From Haloferula sp. BvORR071 (GTDB lineage: Bacteria; Verrucomicrobiota; Verrucomicrobiia; Verrucomicrobiales; Akkermansiaceae), in the NCBI RefSeq assembly GCF_000739615.1, contig NZ_BATP01000016.1, positions 1 to 64,000 on the forward strand: a stretch of DNA of 64,000 nucleotides, written 5' to 3'. Positions within the stretch are counted from its first letter, which is position 1. Each line of letters starts with the position of its first letter. Shown here piece by piece: positions 49,526-58,048 of the stretch. Under the pieces are notes generated by a model, which ran no database searches, had not been told where the DNA came from, and worked only from the letters and a program-made list of their open reading frames with translations. Position numbers and translations under genes: made by a program.

Positions 49526-49756
49526 ATGAACAATCAAGCCGAGGATGGTCCTGGACAAATCGATGACGCCGAAGTCCTGCGGCGCGAGATCCAGATGGAT
49601 TCGGGTGCGGTGCATACCATCTCAGAAGAAGAGTTTCTGGCTCGGGTCGGTCGTGCACGCCCGAGGGAGAAGTCCAGCCCAGCCCCTCACTGCGGGCCCT
49701 CTGACCAAGGGAGTGGGGTGAACTCACCTAGAACTTGGACGGCGGGATCCGGGTGA
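49526..49756 (+). CDS. Small protein resembling the C-terminal half of addiction-module antitoxins
   Basis: The 76-residue frame starts with ATG 12 bp after an AGGAAGG-type purine run. Its middle, LRREIQMDSGAVHTISEEEF followed by LARV, resembles the ExxRRxxxxxSGxxxxxxxxE pattern at the end of CHP02574-type addiction-module proteins, but the usual N-terminal helices are missing. The C-terminal 30 residues look low-complexity and may not be conserved. It may be a decayed antitoxin; no toxin (RelE/ParE-like) frame is adjacent. Nothing else is visible from 49757 to 49904. Confidence 0.4.
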   Translation: MNNQAEDGPGQIDDAEVLRREIQMDSGAVHTISEEEFLARVGRARPREKSSPAPHCGPSDQGSGVNSPRTWTAGSG

Positions 49757-49904
49757 CACCGCCCAAAAAGCGGCGATTCTCGCGCGCACTCCAAAAGCGG
49801 CTGCGCCGCTAAGGGGAGCACGGTTCTTGATCGGGGCGGGCGGGGCAAACTCCCCCGAAATTTCCGCGAAAGATTCCCCCGATTCTTGGTAAGACTGGGT
49901 GGAG

Positions 49905-50429
49905 ATGTCCGCCGAACCGCACAATGCCGAGGAAAGAATCGTGGGCCTGATCGCCCGGCACCAGCCGGAGATCCACCGCTACATCCTCTCCCTGCTGCCG
50001 GACCGGATGCTGGCGGACGATGTAGTGCAGGAGACGAATCTGGTCCTGTGGCGCAAGGCGGCGGATTATGATCCGTCCCAGCCCTTCCTGCCTTGGGCCT
50101 TCACGATCGCCCTTTACCAAGTGAAAGCGGCCCGCCGGGACGCCGGCCGCGACCGCCATGTTTTCGATGATTCGCTGGTCGAGATTCTAGCCGCCGAGGG
50201 CCGCGAGGCCGAGTCCCACGGCGGAGACCTGGAAAAGGCACTGGAGAGCTGTCTGCAAGAGCTTCCGGAAAAGCAGCGCCAGCTGATCCTCGCCCGCTAC
50301 GCCCCCGGCAACTCGGTGCAGGCCTTGGCCGCCGAGCGCAGCCAGACGCCCACCGCCCTGTCCCTGACCCTCATGCGCATCCGCAAGGCGCTGGAAACCT
50401 GCATCGAGCGCAAGCTCGCCCTGCCATGA
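49905..50429 (+). CDS. ECF sigma factor (Rhodopirellula/Verrucomicrobium type)
   Basis: The 174-residue RNA polymerase sigma factor has region 2 (AEERIVGLIARHQPEIHRYIL, then LADDVVQETNLVLWRKAADYDP and the WAFTIALYQVKAARRD segment) and region 4 (LQELPEKQRQLILARYAPGNS, then an HTH ending TALSLTLMRIRKALETC). It matches the phylum-restricted ECF family (TIGR02989). The ATG at 49905 is chosen over a GTG two codons earlier. It overlaps the following FecR gene by 4 bp. This head-of-operon position, with a membrane FecR-like partner next, is the usual arrangement for cell-surface signalling. Confidence 0.92.
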   Translation: MSAEPHNAEERIVGLIARHQPEIHRYILSLLPDRMLADDVVQETNLVLWRKAADYDPSQPFLPWAFTIALYQVKAARRDAGRDRHVFDDSLVEILAAEGREAESHGGDLEKALESCLQELPEKQRQLILARYAPGNSVQALAAERSQTPTALSLTLMRIRKALETCIERKLALP

Positions 50430-51748
50430 CCGAGGACCGCTTGGAATTGCTGCTGCACGCGCTCTTCGAGGAAGCCCTCGATGAGGCGGGGCGGGCGGAG
50501 TTGAACGAGCTGCTGCTTGCCAGTGCGGACGCGCGGGCTCGTTACCGCCGCGCGACCGCCCTTCACTCCGCGCTTTTGAGGAAGGCAGCCCATCCCTCCT
50601 ATTTTGGAGCCCCGGTGGAGGCCTCTGCCGAGGCCAGGCTTGTCCCCTTCCGGAGAGGCCGTTGGCTCGCAGCCGCAGCGGGGGTCGCCTTGCTTGGCTC
50701 TGCGGCCGCAATTTTCATGACCCGCCCGCGCGGCCCAGTGGCAAATGTGCTGGAAGCCCAGGATGTCGCATGGACGGAAGGCTCCCCCTCCCCGGCTTCC
50801 GGCCGCGTGCCGGTGGCCACGCCGCTGGAGTTCACCCGCGGCTTCGTGAAGCTCGGCTTTCCCAGTGGTGCCAGCGTCGTGCTGGAAGGCCCCTGCCGCT
50901 TCCGCCTCGATGAGAAGGAAGCGCTCTCCGTGATCCATGGCCGCGCCTCGATCCACACCCCGAAGGGTGCCCAAGGCTTCCGGATCGATACCCCCGGTGG
51001 TCGCTTCGTCGATCTTGGAACGGAGTTCGGCCTCGCGGTCGGCAATGATGGCGCGGATCCGGTGGTGCTCACCGAGGTCTTCAAGGGCGAGGTGGAGATC
51101 CAGGCCACGCCGCGGGATAGCACCCGGCTCACTGTCGGCGAAAGCCGCGCGCTGGTCCGCGAGTCGGGCAAGCCAAAGCTGCTCGCTGATCTCGACGAAT
51201 CGCCGGTGGCCCTCGTCAACCACGCCCACGATTTGCCGCAATCGAATGGCGAGGAAGGCAACCTCGCCCTCGGCAAGCCGGTCTTCAGTCCCGGTTACTG
51301 CACCCGGCCGCACGGCTCGGTCTTCCCGCCTGACAATCTAACCGATGGCCGGCTGAACGACAGCGGCGTGCCCGGCGACTGGTCCTTCTGGCTCGCTCCG
51401 GATGGTGAGGATGGCGAGTTCACCGTCGATCTTCTGGCATTACAGACGGTTGGCCGGATCGAGCTGCAAAATACCAACAACCGCGGCATCGACGACCGCG
51501 GGACGGCGGCCTTCGAGCTCTTGGGTTCGCTCGACAACAAGAACTTCTTCCCGCTCGTCACGGCGGAGCTATCCCGCGTCACTGCGGCCAAGGGTGAGGC
51601 CTATCCCTTCCAGCCCTTCAGCTTCGATCCGGTGGAGCTCCGCTATGTGAAGATGGTGGTGAGTGCGCACTACCGCAATGAGAAGCGTCCCTCCAATCAT
51701 CCCTGCCAAGGTGGAGGCCTGAACGAAATCCGCATCTTTTCGAAATGA
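50426..51748 (+). CDS. FecR-domain membrane protein with F5/8 (discoidin)-like tail
   Basis: The 440-residue single-pass protein has a cytosolic N-terminal segment of about 75 residues that should bind the sigma factor (EEALDEAGRAELNELLLASADARARY), a transmembrane helix (about 80-98, AAAAGVALLGSAAAIFM), then a FecR domain (about 150-230, with FRIDTPGGRFVDLGTEFGL, GEVEIQ and SRALV). Residues about 275-440 look like a galactose-binding/discoidin fold (GYCTRPHGSVFPPDNLTDGR; LNEIRIFSK at the end). The FecR part would control sigma activity and the tail could sense a carbohydrate ligand in the periplasm. It overlaps the genes on both sides by 4 bp. Confidence 0.88.
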   Translation: MTEDRLELLLHALFEEALDEAGRAELNELLLASADARARYRRATALHSALLRKAAHPSYFGAPVEASAEARLVPFRRGRWLAAAAGVALLGSAAAIFMTRPRGPVANVLEAQDVAWTEGSPSPASGRVPVATPLEFTRGFVKLGFPSGASVVLEGPCRFRLDEKEALSVIHGRASIHTPKGAQGFRIDTPGGRFVDLGTEFGLAVGNDGADPVVLTEVFKGEVEIQATPRDSTRLTVGESRALVRESGKPKLLADLDESPVALVNHAHDLPQSNGEEGNLALGKPVFSPGYCTRPHGSVFPPDNLTDGRLNDSGVPGDWSFWLAPDGEDGEFTVDLLALQTVGRIELQNTNNRGIDDRGTAAFELLGSLDNKNFFPLVTAELSRVTAAKGEAYPFQPFSFDPVELRYVKMVVSAHYRNEKRPSNHPCQGGGLNEIRIFSK

Positions 51749-54642
51749 CCCGGCTGCTCCCAAGTCACGGCCCCGCTCTTGCGGCGATCCTCCCCTGCCT
51801 CGCCATCGTGCCCGCGCGGGGGGCGATCGACTTCGCGCATGAGATCCGCCCGATCTTCAATGCCCACTGCACCGCCTGCCACGGTGGAGTGAAGGAGGCA
51901 GGTGATGTCTCCTTCATCTATCACGACAAGGCGCTCGGCAAAGGCGAATCCGGCAAGCCGATCATCGTGCCCGGAGATCCGGATGCCTCGGAGGTGATGC
52001 TGCGTGTCACCTCCGCCGATCCGGACGAGGTGATGCCGAAGCCCGAGCACGGCCCGCCCTTGGCAAAGAAGGAGATCGATACCCTGCGCCAATGGATCAA
52101 GGAAGGCGCTGTGTGGGGCGAGCACTGGTCCTTCGTCGAGCCCAAGGCCTCGCCCGCACCCGCCGTGAAGGATGCGACCTGGCCGCACAATGATATCGAC
52201 CGTTTCCTGCTCGCGCGCATGGAGCGCGAGGGCCTGCACCCCTCCAAGCCGGCCGACAAGGCCGCCCTGCTGCGCCGCGTCTCGCTCGACCTGACAGGCC
52301 TGCCACCCTCGCTCGAAGAGCTCGATGCCTTCCTCAAGGACAACTCCGCGGACGCCTATGACAAGCAGGTGAACCGCCTGCTCGCCTCGCCGCGCTTCGG
52401 GGAGCGTTGGGCCAGCGTCTGGATGGACCTCGCCCGCTATGCCGACTCCGAAGGCTTGGGCATCGATAGCCGCCGCGACGTCTGGAAGTACCGCGACTGG
52501 GTCATCTCCGCTTTCAACCGCGACCTGCCCTACGACCAATTCACCGTCGAGCAACTTGCCGGCGACCTAATCCCGAATGCGACGATCGACCAGCGGATCG
52601 CCACCACCTTCAGCCGCCTCAGCCAGGCCAACAATGAAGGCGGCACCGATGATGAAGAGTTCCGCGTGATTGCCACCATGGACCGGGTCAATACCACCTG
52701 GGAGGTCTTCCAAGGGACGACCATGGGCTGCGTGCAATGTCACAGCCACCCTTACGATCCGATCCAGCACAAGGATTACTACCGCTTCCTGGCCTTCTAC
52801 AATCAGAGCGTGGATGCCGATGTGCCGGAAAACCATCCGGTGATCAAGGTACCGCTGGACCCGGCAAAGTATGCGGAAGCCGGAGCGCTGGAAGAAAAGA
52901 TCAGCAGCTTGGAGGAACAGATTTTCCAGACCCGCAAGTCACTGGATTCCCGCACCCGCTGGCTCACGCCGCGGGAAATGAAGGGCAGCAGCGAGAAGGC
53001 GGTGCTCGAGATCGTGAAGCAAGACGGTTTGGCGGAGTTCCGCACCGTCGGCAATGTCGCCGCAGGGGCGGTGCACACGCTGGATATTCCGATTCCCGGC
53101 GGGCTCACGCATTTCAATGCGTTGAAGGTGGAGGTCCGTCCGGTGGATGAGGCCAAGGCGATTCACACACCGGAGTGGGGCGCGATGATCCGCAAGTTTG
53201 AGCTGCAGGTGATCGCCGCGGACGGCACGGCGACGCCGGTCCCACTGGCAGAAATCGTGGCGGATGAAGCGCACCCGATCTTCGATCCCAATCTCTCGAT
53301 CAAGGGTTCCAATGAAGGCTGGGGCCAATACACCAAGATCTTCAAGCCACGCCATGCCGTGCTCGTTCCCGCGGCTCAGGTCGATCTGCCACCCGGCTCG
53401 ACCTTGCGGGTCGTCCTCGCGCATTCCACCAGCTCGGCGGGCGGTGCCTATCCCCTGATCGCCAAGCGCGGCCGCATCGCCATCAGCGATGACACGGCTT
53501 GGACCACTCCGGACAACGCGGTCGACCGGCTGAAGGCAGATCTCTCCGCCGCCCGCAAGGCCCTCAAGGCAATCCCCTCCACCACCACCCCGGTGATGGA
53601 GGACCTCCCGCCGGAGCTTGCCCGCGAGACCCGCCGCTTCATCCGCGGCAATTGGATCGACAAGGGCGAGGTGATCGACAAGCCCGGCACGCCCGCGGTC
53701 TTCCCGCCGATGGACCCGAAGGCCAAGCCGGACCGTCTGGCTATGGCGCGCTGGATCGCTTCGCAGAAGAATCCGCTAACCGCCCGCGTAGCGGTGAACC
53801 GCTTCTGGCTGGAGCTGTTTGGCGTGGGCATCGTGCCGACTCCGGAGGACTTCGGCTCCGCCGGGGAAAGGCCGACTCATCCGGAGCTGCTGGACACCCT
53901 CGCGGTACGCTTCGAGACGGACATGAAGTGGAGTGTGAAGTCCCTGCTCCACGAGCTGGTGAGCACTGCCGCCTATCAGCAGGACTCTGCCATCCCGACC
54001 ACGCTGGCCGAGCGCGATGCGGACAACCGTCTGCTTGCCCGCGGCCCGCGCCAGCGCCTGACCGGCGAGATGGCCCGCGACAACTCGCTGGCGGTCGCCG
54101 GCCTGATCCAGCAGCGCGACGGTGGAGCGCCGGTGAATCCGCCGATCCCCGATGGCGTGTGGCGCCCCTTCGACTCGGGCGACAAGTGGATGACTCCGGA
54201 GCCCGGCAGCCCCGACCGCTACCGCCGCGCCGTCTACACCTACTGGAAGCGCAGTATTCCCTACCCGACCTTCGCGACCTTCGATGCGCCCTCGCGCGAG
54301 CTGTGTTCGAAGCGCCGCATCCTCTCGAACACGCCTCTGCAAGCTCTCGCCGTGCTCAATGACCCCGCCTTCAACGAATGCGCCAAGGGCTTGGCCCGCC
54401 GCATGAAGTATGAAGCGCAGGGTGACGTGAAAGAGCGCCTCGCCTTGGGCTATCGCCTCGCCACCTCCAGACCGGCAACGCCGGACCGGATCGAGGATCT
54501 GAACGCCCTCTACACCAAACTGGAGAAGTCCTACGCCGCGGATCCGGCCTCGATGCAAGGCATGGCCGGCACCCCGGATGGCGCGGCCTATACCGTGGTC
54601 GCGTCCGTCCTGCTGAACCTTGATGAAGCGCTGATCCGATAG
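51745..54642 (+). CDS. Diheme PSCyt1/DUF1549/DUF1553 exported protein
   Basis: The 965-residue product has a Sec signal (about 10-26), a PSCyt1 cytochrome c-like domain with heme motif C42TACH, DUF1549 (about 130-370) with a second heme motif in GCVQCHSHPYDP, a beta-rich middle region with a coiled-coil start (EKISSLEEQIFQTRKSLD), and DUF1553 (about 640-940, NRFWLELFGVGIVPTPEDFG; YTYWKRSIPYPTFATFDAPSREL). Two covalent hemes point to extracytoplasmic electron transfer. The reaction is not known. Compared with its frameshifted paralogue at 34975-38171, it is in frame and lacks the LamG-like insert. It overlaps fecR by 4 bp; the DUF1501 gene follows after 35 bp. Confidence 0.92.
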   Translation: MTRLLPSHGPALAAILPCLAIVPARGAIDFAHEIRPIFNAHCTACHGGVKEAGDVSFIYHDKALGKGESGKPIIVPGDPDASEVMLRVTSADPDEVMPKPEHGPPLAKKEIDTLRQWIKEGAVWGEHWSFVEPKASPAPAVKDATWPHNDIDRFLLARMEREGLHPSKPADKAALLRRVSLDLTGLPPSLEELDAFLKDNSADAYDKQVNRLLASPRFGERWASVWMDLARYADSEGLGIDSRRDVWKYRDWVISAFNRDLPYDQFTVEQLAGDLIPNATIDQRIATTFSRLSQANNEGGTDDEEFRVIATMDRVNTTWEVFQGTTMGCVQCHSHPYDPIQHKDYYRFLAFYNQSVDADVPENHPVIKVPLDPAKYAEAGALEEKISSLEEQIFQTRKSLDSRTRWLTPREMKGSSEKAVLEIVKQDGLAEFRTVGNVAAGAVHTLDIPIPGGLTHFNALKVEVRPVDEAKAIHTPEWGAMIRKFELQVIAADGTATPVPLAEIVADEAHPIFDPNLSIKGSNEGWGQYTKIFKPRHAVLVPAAQVDLPPGSTLRVVLAHSTSSAGGAYPLIAKRGRIAISDDTAWTTPDNAVDRLKADLSAARKALKAIPSTTTPVMEDLPPELARETRRFIRGNWIDKGEVIDKPGTPAVFPPMDPKAKPDRLAMARWIASQKNPLTARVAVNRFWLELFGVGIVPTPEDFGSAGERPTHPELLDTLAVRFETDMKWSVKSLLHELVSTAAYQQDSAIPTTLAERDADNRLLARGPRQRLTGEMARDNSLAVAGLIQQRDGGAPVNPPIPDGVWRPFDSGDKWMTPEPGSPDRYRRAVYTYWKRSIPYPTFATFDAPSRELCSKRRILSNTPLQALAVLNDPAFNECAKGLARRMKYEAQGDVKERLALGYRLATSRPATPDRIEDLNALYTKLEKSYAADPASMQGMAGTPDGAAYTVVASVLLNLDEALIR

Positions 54643-54677
54643 GACCGGCATCTGAACATTCACTTTTCTCTCCCGCC

Positions 54678-56153
54678 ATGTTCCAGCAACTCCAGACCGA
54701 GAAGCTCCAACACATCACGCGCCGCCGCTTTCTACGCGATTGCCCCGCTGGCATTGGTGCCTTGTGGATGGCGACCCAAGGGCTGTCCTCGGGTGCGGGC
54801 CGCCTGAAGATCTCGCACGATCCCTCCGCGCCGCTCGCGCCCTTGCTGCCCTCCTTCGCGCCCAAGGCGAAGCGGGTGATCTACTTGCACATGGATGGCG
54901 CGCCGAGCCAGCTTGAGCTCTTCGACTACAAGCCGCAGCTCGTCCGCTACAATGGCAAGGAGTGCCCGAAGGAATACCTCGAAGGCCAGCGCTTCGCTTT
55001 CATCCAAGGCGTGCCGAAGATGCTCGGACCGCAATTTGAGTTCAAGCAACACGGTCAGAGCGGGGCCTGGGTCTCCGACCGCTTGCCGGAATTTTCGAAG
55101 CACGTGGACAAGGTCTGCTTCATCAAGACGATGCAGACCGACCAGTTCAACCACGGCCCGGCCCAGCTACTCCTGCACACCGGCAACCAAAACCTCGGCT
55201 ACCCCGCGATGGGCTCCTGGCTGACTTGGGGTCTTGGCACGGATAACCAGAACCTGCCTGGCTTCATGGTGCTGATCTCCGGCGGACGTTTCCCGCGAGC
55301 CGGTGCCTCCCTCTGGGGTAGCGGCTTCCTGCCCTCCGTCTATCAGGGCGTGCAGTGCCGCTCGATGGGCGACCCTATCCTCAACACGGCCAATCCACCC
55401 GGAGTCAGCCGCGACATCCGCCGCGCCGCGCTCGACACCCTCTCCAAACTCAACACCAAGGCCCACGAGGACTTCGGCGATCCGGAGACGATCACCCGCA
55501 TCGCCCAATACGAGATGGCCTACCGCATGCAGGTCTCGGTGCCGGATGTCATGAGCATCAAGGATGAGCCCGCGCACATTCACGAGATGTACGGCACGCA
55601 GCCGGGGAAGGATTCCTTCGCAAACAACTGCCTGCTCGCCCGCCGCCTCGCGGAGTCCGGCGTGCGCTTCATCCAGCTCTTCGACTGGGGCTGGGATTCC
55701 CACGGGTCGAATGCCGGCGAATCTCTCACCGATGGCTTCGTAAAGAAGTGCAAGGACATCGACAAGGCGATCGCCGCCCTGCTGACCGACCTCGATCAAC
55801 GCGGGATGTTAGAAGACACCCTGGTCGTCTGGGGCGGTGAGTTCGGCCGCACTCCGATGCAGGAAAACCGCGGCGGCGGTGATGGCAACAAGTTCACCGG
55901 CCGCGACCACAACCCGAATGCCTTTACCATCTGGATGGCCGGTGCCGGCGTGAAGCCAGGCTTCACCTACGGCGAAACCGATGAAATGGGCTACCACGTC
56001 GCCCGTGATCCGGTCCACCTCCGCGACCTGCACGCAACCATGCTGAACCTCTTCGGCTTCGACCACCAGCGGCTGTCCTATCCCTTCCAAGGGTTGGAGC
56101 AGAAGCTCACCGGGGTGAAGCCGGCGAAGGTGGTGAAAGGGATCTTGGCCTGA
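54678..56153 (+). CDS. DUF1501 family exported protein
   Basis: The 491-residue product has a Tat-like start (ITRRRFLRDCPAGIGALWMA at about 13-32) and the DUF1501 core: RVIYLHMDGAPSQLELFDYKP, the metal-site-like [21 protein letters not shown] and GRDHNPNAFTIWMAGAG, ending [20 protein letters not shown]. It lies in the alkaline phosphatase-like superfamily. It pairs with the diheme protein immediately upstream, as its paralogue at 38168 does. It is probably transferred folded through Tat, which fits a cofactor- or metal-bound partner. Specific activity unknown. Confidence 0.92.
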   Translation: MFQQLQTEKLQHITRRRFLRDCPAGIGALWMATQGLSSGAGRLKISHDPSAPLAPLLPSFAPKAKRVIYLHMDGAPSQLELFDYKPQLVRYNGKECPKEYLEGQRFAFIQGVPKMLGPQFEFKQHGQSGAWVSDRLPEFSKHVDKVCFIKTMQTDQFNHGPAQLLLHTGNQNLGYPAMGSWLTWGLGTDNQNLPGFMVLISGGRFPRAGASLWGSGFLPSVYQGVQCRSMGDPILNTANPPGVSRDIRRAALDTLSKLNTKAHEDFGDPETITRIAQYEMAYRMQVSVPDVMSIKDEPAHIHEMYGTQPGKDSFANNCLLARRLAESGVRFIQLFDWGWDSHGSNAGESLTDGFVKKCKDIDKAIAALLTDLDQRGMLEDTLVVWGGEFGRTPMQENRGGGDGNKFTGRDHNPNAFTIWMAGAGVKPGFTYGETDEMGYHVARDPVHLRDLHATMLNLFGFDHQRLSYPFQGLEQKLTGVKPAKVVKGILA

Positions 56154-56252
56154 CCGGTGTCCCCCTTTTCTGCCAGGCAGCAAAGGGCCACATCGCAAAA
56201 AAATCTCGTTCCCCGCGAGGGGTAACGCCTCCTCCAGGCGTTGCTTCCATGA

Positions 56253-56993
56253 ATGGCACACGTCTTCATCGCTCGCCCCCTCCGCGTCCTGGCTGCTACC
56301 GCAGCCACGTTTTCCTTGTCCGCGTGCCAAGCGAAGAAGGAGGCGACGGTCACCGCCACGCCCCCGCAGATTCCTTCGCCCCCACCCACCGCAGCACCAT
56401 CTACAAGCACCCCGCTGCCCCCCTTCGCGTCTCCCACCCTCAAGATCGCCACGGTGGATATGAAGCAAGTCTTCAGGGAATACCATCGGACCATCGCGGC
56501 GGACAAGGACCAGCGGGCCGCGATCGTAAAGGTCAATCAGGAGAATCAAGAGCGGCTTGAGAGCATTCGGAAGCTCCAGCAGCAAGTCGAAGAACTGGGC
56601 AAGGCCATCACCGATCCCGCGATCTCCGATTCCAAGCGGCAGACCCTGGCCAAGGAGCGCCAGGCCAAGTTTGAGGAAGGCGTTGCCCTCGACAAGGAAC
56701 GCCAGACCTTTCTCCAGCACCGCGAACAAGCACTTCGTGAGAAGACCATGGAACGTCGCGGCGCTCTCTTCGAGGACATCCGCCGCGTGGTTGTCGATAC
56801 CGGCAAGGCCGAGGCCTGTGACTACGTCTTCGACAAGTCGGCCATCGACTCCTTGCAGCTGCCCTTCTTTCTGCTCACTCCTGATAGCGCCGACCTAACC
56901 GGAGAAATCCTCGCCCAACTGAATCGCGATGCACCAACGCCGGAAGAAGAAAGCAGTGCTCGCACCGAGCCCGATATCCCGCTAGGCAAATGA
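56253..56993 (+). CDS. OmpH/Skp-like lipoprotein
   Basis: The 246-residue product has a lipoprotein signal (TFSLSAC, lipidated Cys25), a Pro/Ser/Thr-rich spacer (about 30-60) and an OmpH-type domain: KIATVDMKQVFREYHRT, then a long coiled coil (about 85-165) and a final beta segment (CDYVFDKSAIDSL). Skp/OmpH proteins hold unfolded outer-membrane proteins, but those are usually soluble; the lipid anchor and spacer suggest a membrane-tethered variant or a different role. The next gene, an ECF sigma factor, starts 4 bp after its stop, so they are probably one operon. Confidence 0.85.
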   Translation: MAHVFIARPLRVLAATAATFSLSACQAKKEATVTATPPQIPSPPPTAAPSTSTPLPPFASPTLKIATVDMKQVFREYHRTIAADKDQRAAIVKVNQENQERLESIRKLQQQVEELGKAITDPAISDSKRQTLAKERQAKFEEGVALDKERQTFLQHREQALREKTMERRGALFEDIRRVVVDTGKAEACDYVFDKSAIDSLQLPFFLLTPDSADLTGEILAQLNRDAPTPEEESSARTEPDIPLGK

Positions 56994-56997
56994 TGAG

Positions 56998-57543
56998 ATG
57001 AGTGGAGACCCGGTCAGATTGACCGTCGGCCTGACACGCTGCGATGAAGCCGCGTGGCGGGAGTTCCATGCCCGCTACTTTGAAATCCTGAAATCGATGG
57101 CGCTCGCGCGCGGGGTAGCCCCCTGCGAGGCTCCGGAGATTGTCCAGCGCGTCTATCTCCGCGTGCTGCGCCATGCCAAGGTCTTCCAGAGCGACCACGA
57201 CTTCGAGGCTTGGCTTGCCTGCCTGACGCGTTGCGAAGTCATCGACTCCTCGCGCCGGAGCCGCCGCCGGACCTGGCTGGGTGAGCGCTTCCAGCAGTGG
57301 CAGGAAGAACGCCGCGAAGAAGCCCCGCCAGCCAGCGACGAACGTCTCGCCGACGCCTTGCATTCCCTGACTGAGGAGGAACGCCACCTGCTCACCCGCC
57401 ATTATGTCGATGGCTGGAGCCAAGATGAACTCGCCGCCGCCCAAGCCACTTCCACCAAGGCGATCGAGTCCCGCCTCGCCCGCCTGCGCCGCCGCGTCCG
57501 CAGCCTGATGATGGACCATCCCGATACGCCCGTAGAACCATGA
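56998..57543 (+). CDS. ECF sigma factor
   Basis: The 181-residue sigma factor has region 2 (CDEAAWREFHARYFEILKSMA, EIVQRVYLRVLRHAKVFQSD, FEAWLACLTRCEVIDSSRR) and region 4 (LHSLTEEERHLLTRHYVDGWS, then an HTH, ELAAAQATSTKAIESRLARLRRRV). It differs clearly from the sigma factor at 49905. The 118-residue membrane protein that overlaps its stop by 4 bp is the likely anti-sigma factor, and the OmpH-like lipoprotein sits just upstream. Confidence 0.88.
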   Translation: MSGDPVRLTVGLTRCDEAAWREFHARYFEILKSMALARGVAPCEAPEIVQRVYLRVLRHAKVFQSDHDFEAWLACLTRCEVIDSSRRSRRRTWLGERFQQWQEERREEAPPASDERLADALHSLTEEERHLLTRHYVDGWSQDELAAAQATSTKAIESRLARLRRRVRSLMMDHPDTPVEP

Positions 57544-57896
57544 ACCCGTCCGACCCGATTCTCGACAGTTTGCTCGACGCCGTGAAGGCGACCAAGCGCC
57601 GCCGCCAGAACCGGCGCACGCTGGTGGCAACCTGTCTCGCCTGCACGGTCGCGGCTAGCATCCCCTTTCTGCTCCCGGATGAGGAGGACCTGCCACCAAT
57701 GGCGGCGGTCCCACCACCACCGGCAGCCCCGGGGCCTGTCGTGGAGGCCAGCACCCTGGCCATGGTGGTCTGGCAGAATGGCGTGCCCTGCTTGGAGGAA
57801 TTGCCGGCGGAGGAGCTGGGACTGGTGCAGCTCAATTTCGGACTCCAGCCGGTGATCGCCTATCCGGACACCCTGTGGAAGGATCCTTGGAATTGA
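57540..57896 (+). CDS. Small single-helix membrane protein, candidate anti-sigma factor
   Basis: The 118-residue product has a cytosolic N-terminal segment of 25 residues (ILDSLLDAVKATKRRRQNRR), one transmembrane helix (about 28-46, VATCLACTVAASIPFLL), a Pro/Ala-rich spacer (PPPPAAPGPV) and a short periplasmic domain of about 45 residues. It overlaps the ECF sigma gene by 4 bp. It has no zinc-binding HxxxCxxC motif or FecR domain, so it would be a minimal type of anti-sigma factor. The assignment rests on position and topology only. Confidence 0.7.
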   Translation: MNPSDPILDSLLDAVKATKRRRQNRRTLVATCLACTVAASIPFLLPDEEDLPPMAAVPPPPAAPGPVVEASTLAMVVWQNGVPCLEELPAEELGLVQLNFGLQPVIAYPDTLWKDPWN

Positions 57897-58048
57897 GCCG
57901 CAGCTGGGGATTCCGCGGATCCGCCCGCCCTTTAGAGGGATTGCCATGAATCGAGCTTGGTCCCTGCGGGGCGCTTTGGGTTAACCTGTCACGGTTACCG
58001 GAAAGACTCACAATCCGGGGCACGTTCCAGAATTCCATTCACAACCCG

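Noticed and set aside
57945-57983. 12-codon frame (MNRAWSLRGALG) before the sugar isomerase-like gene, considered as a leader peptide
   Set aside because: No attenuator hairpins or regulatory codon runs accompany it.
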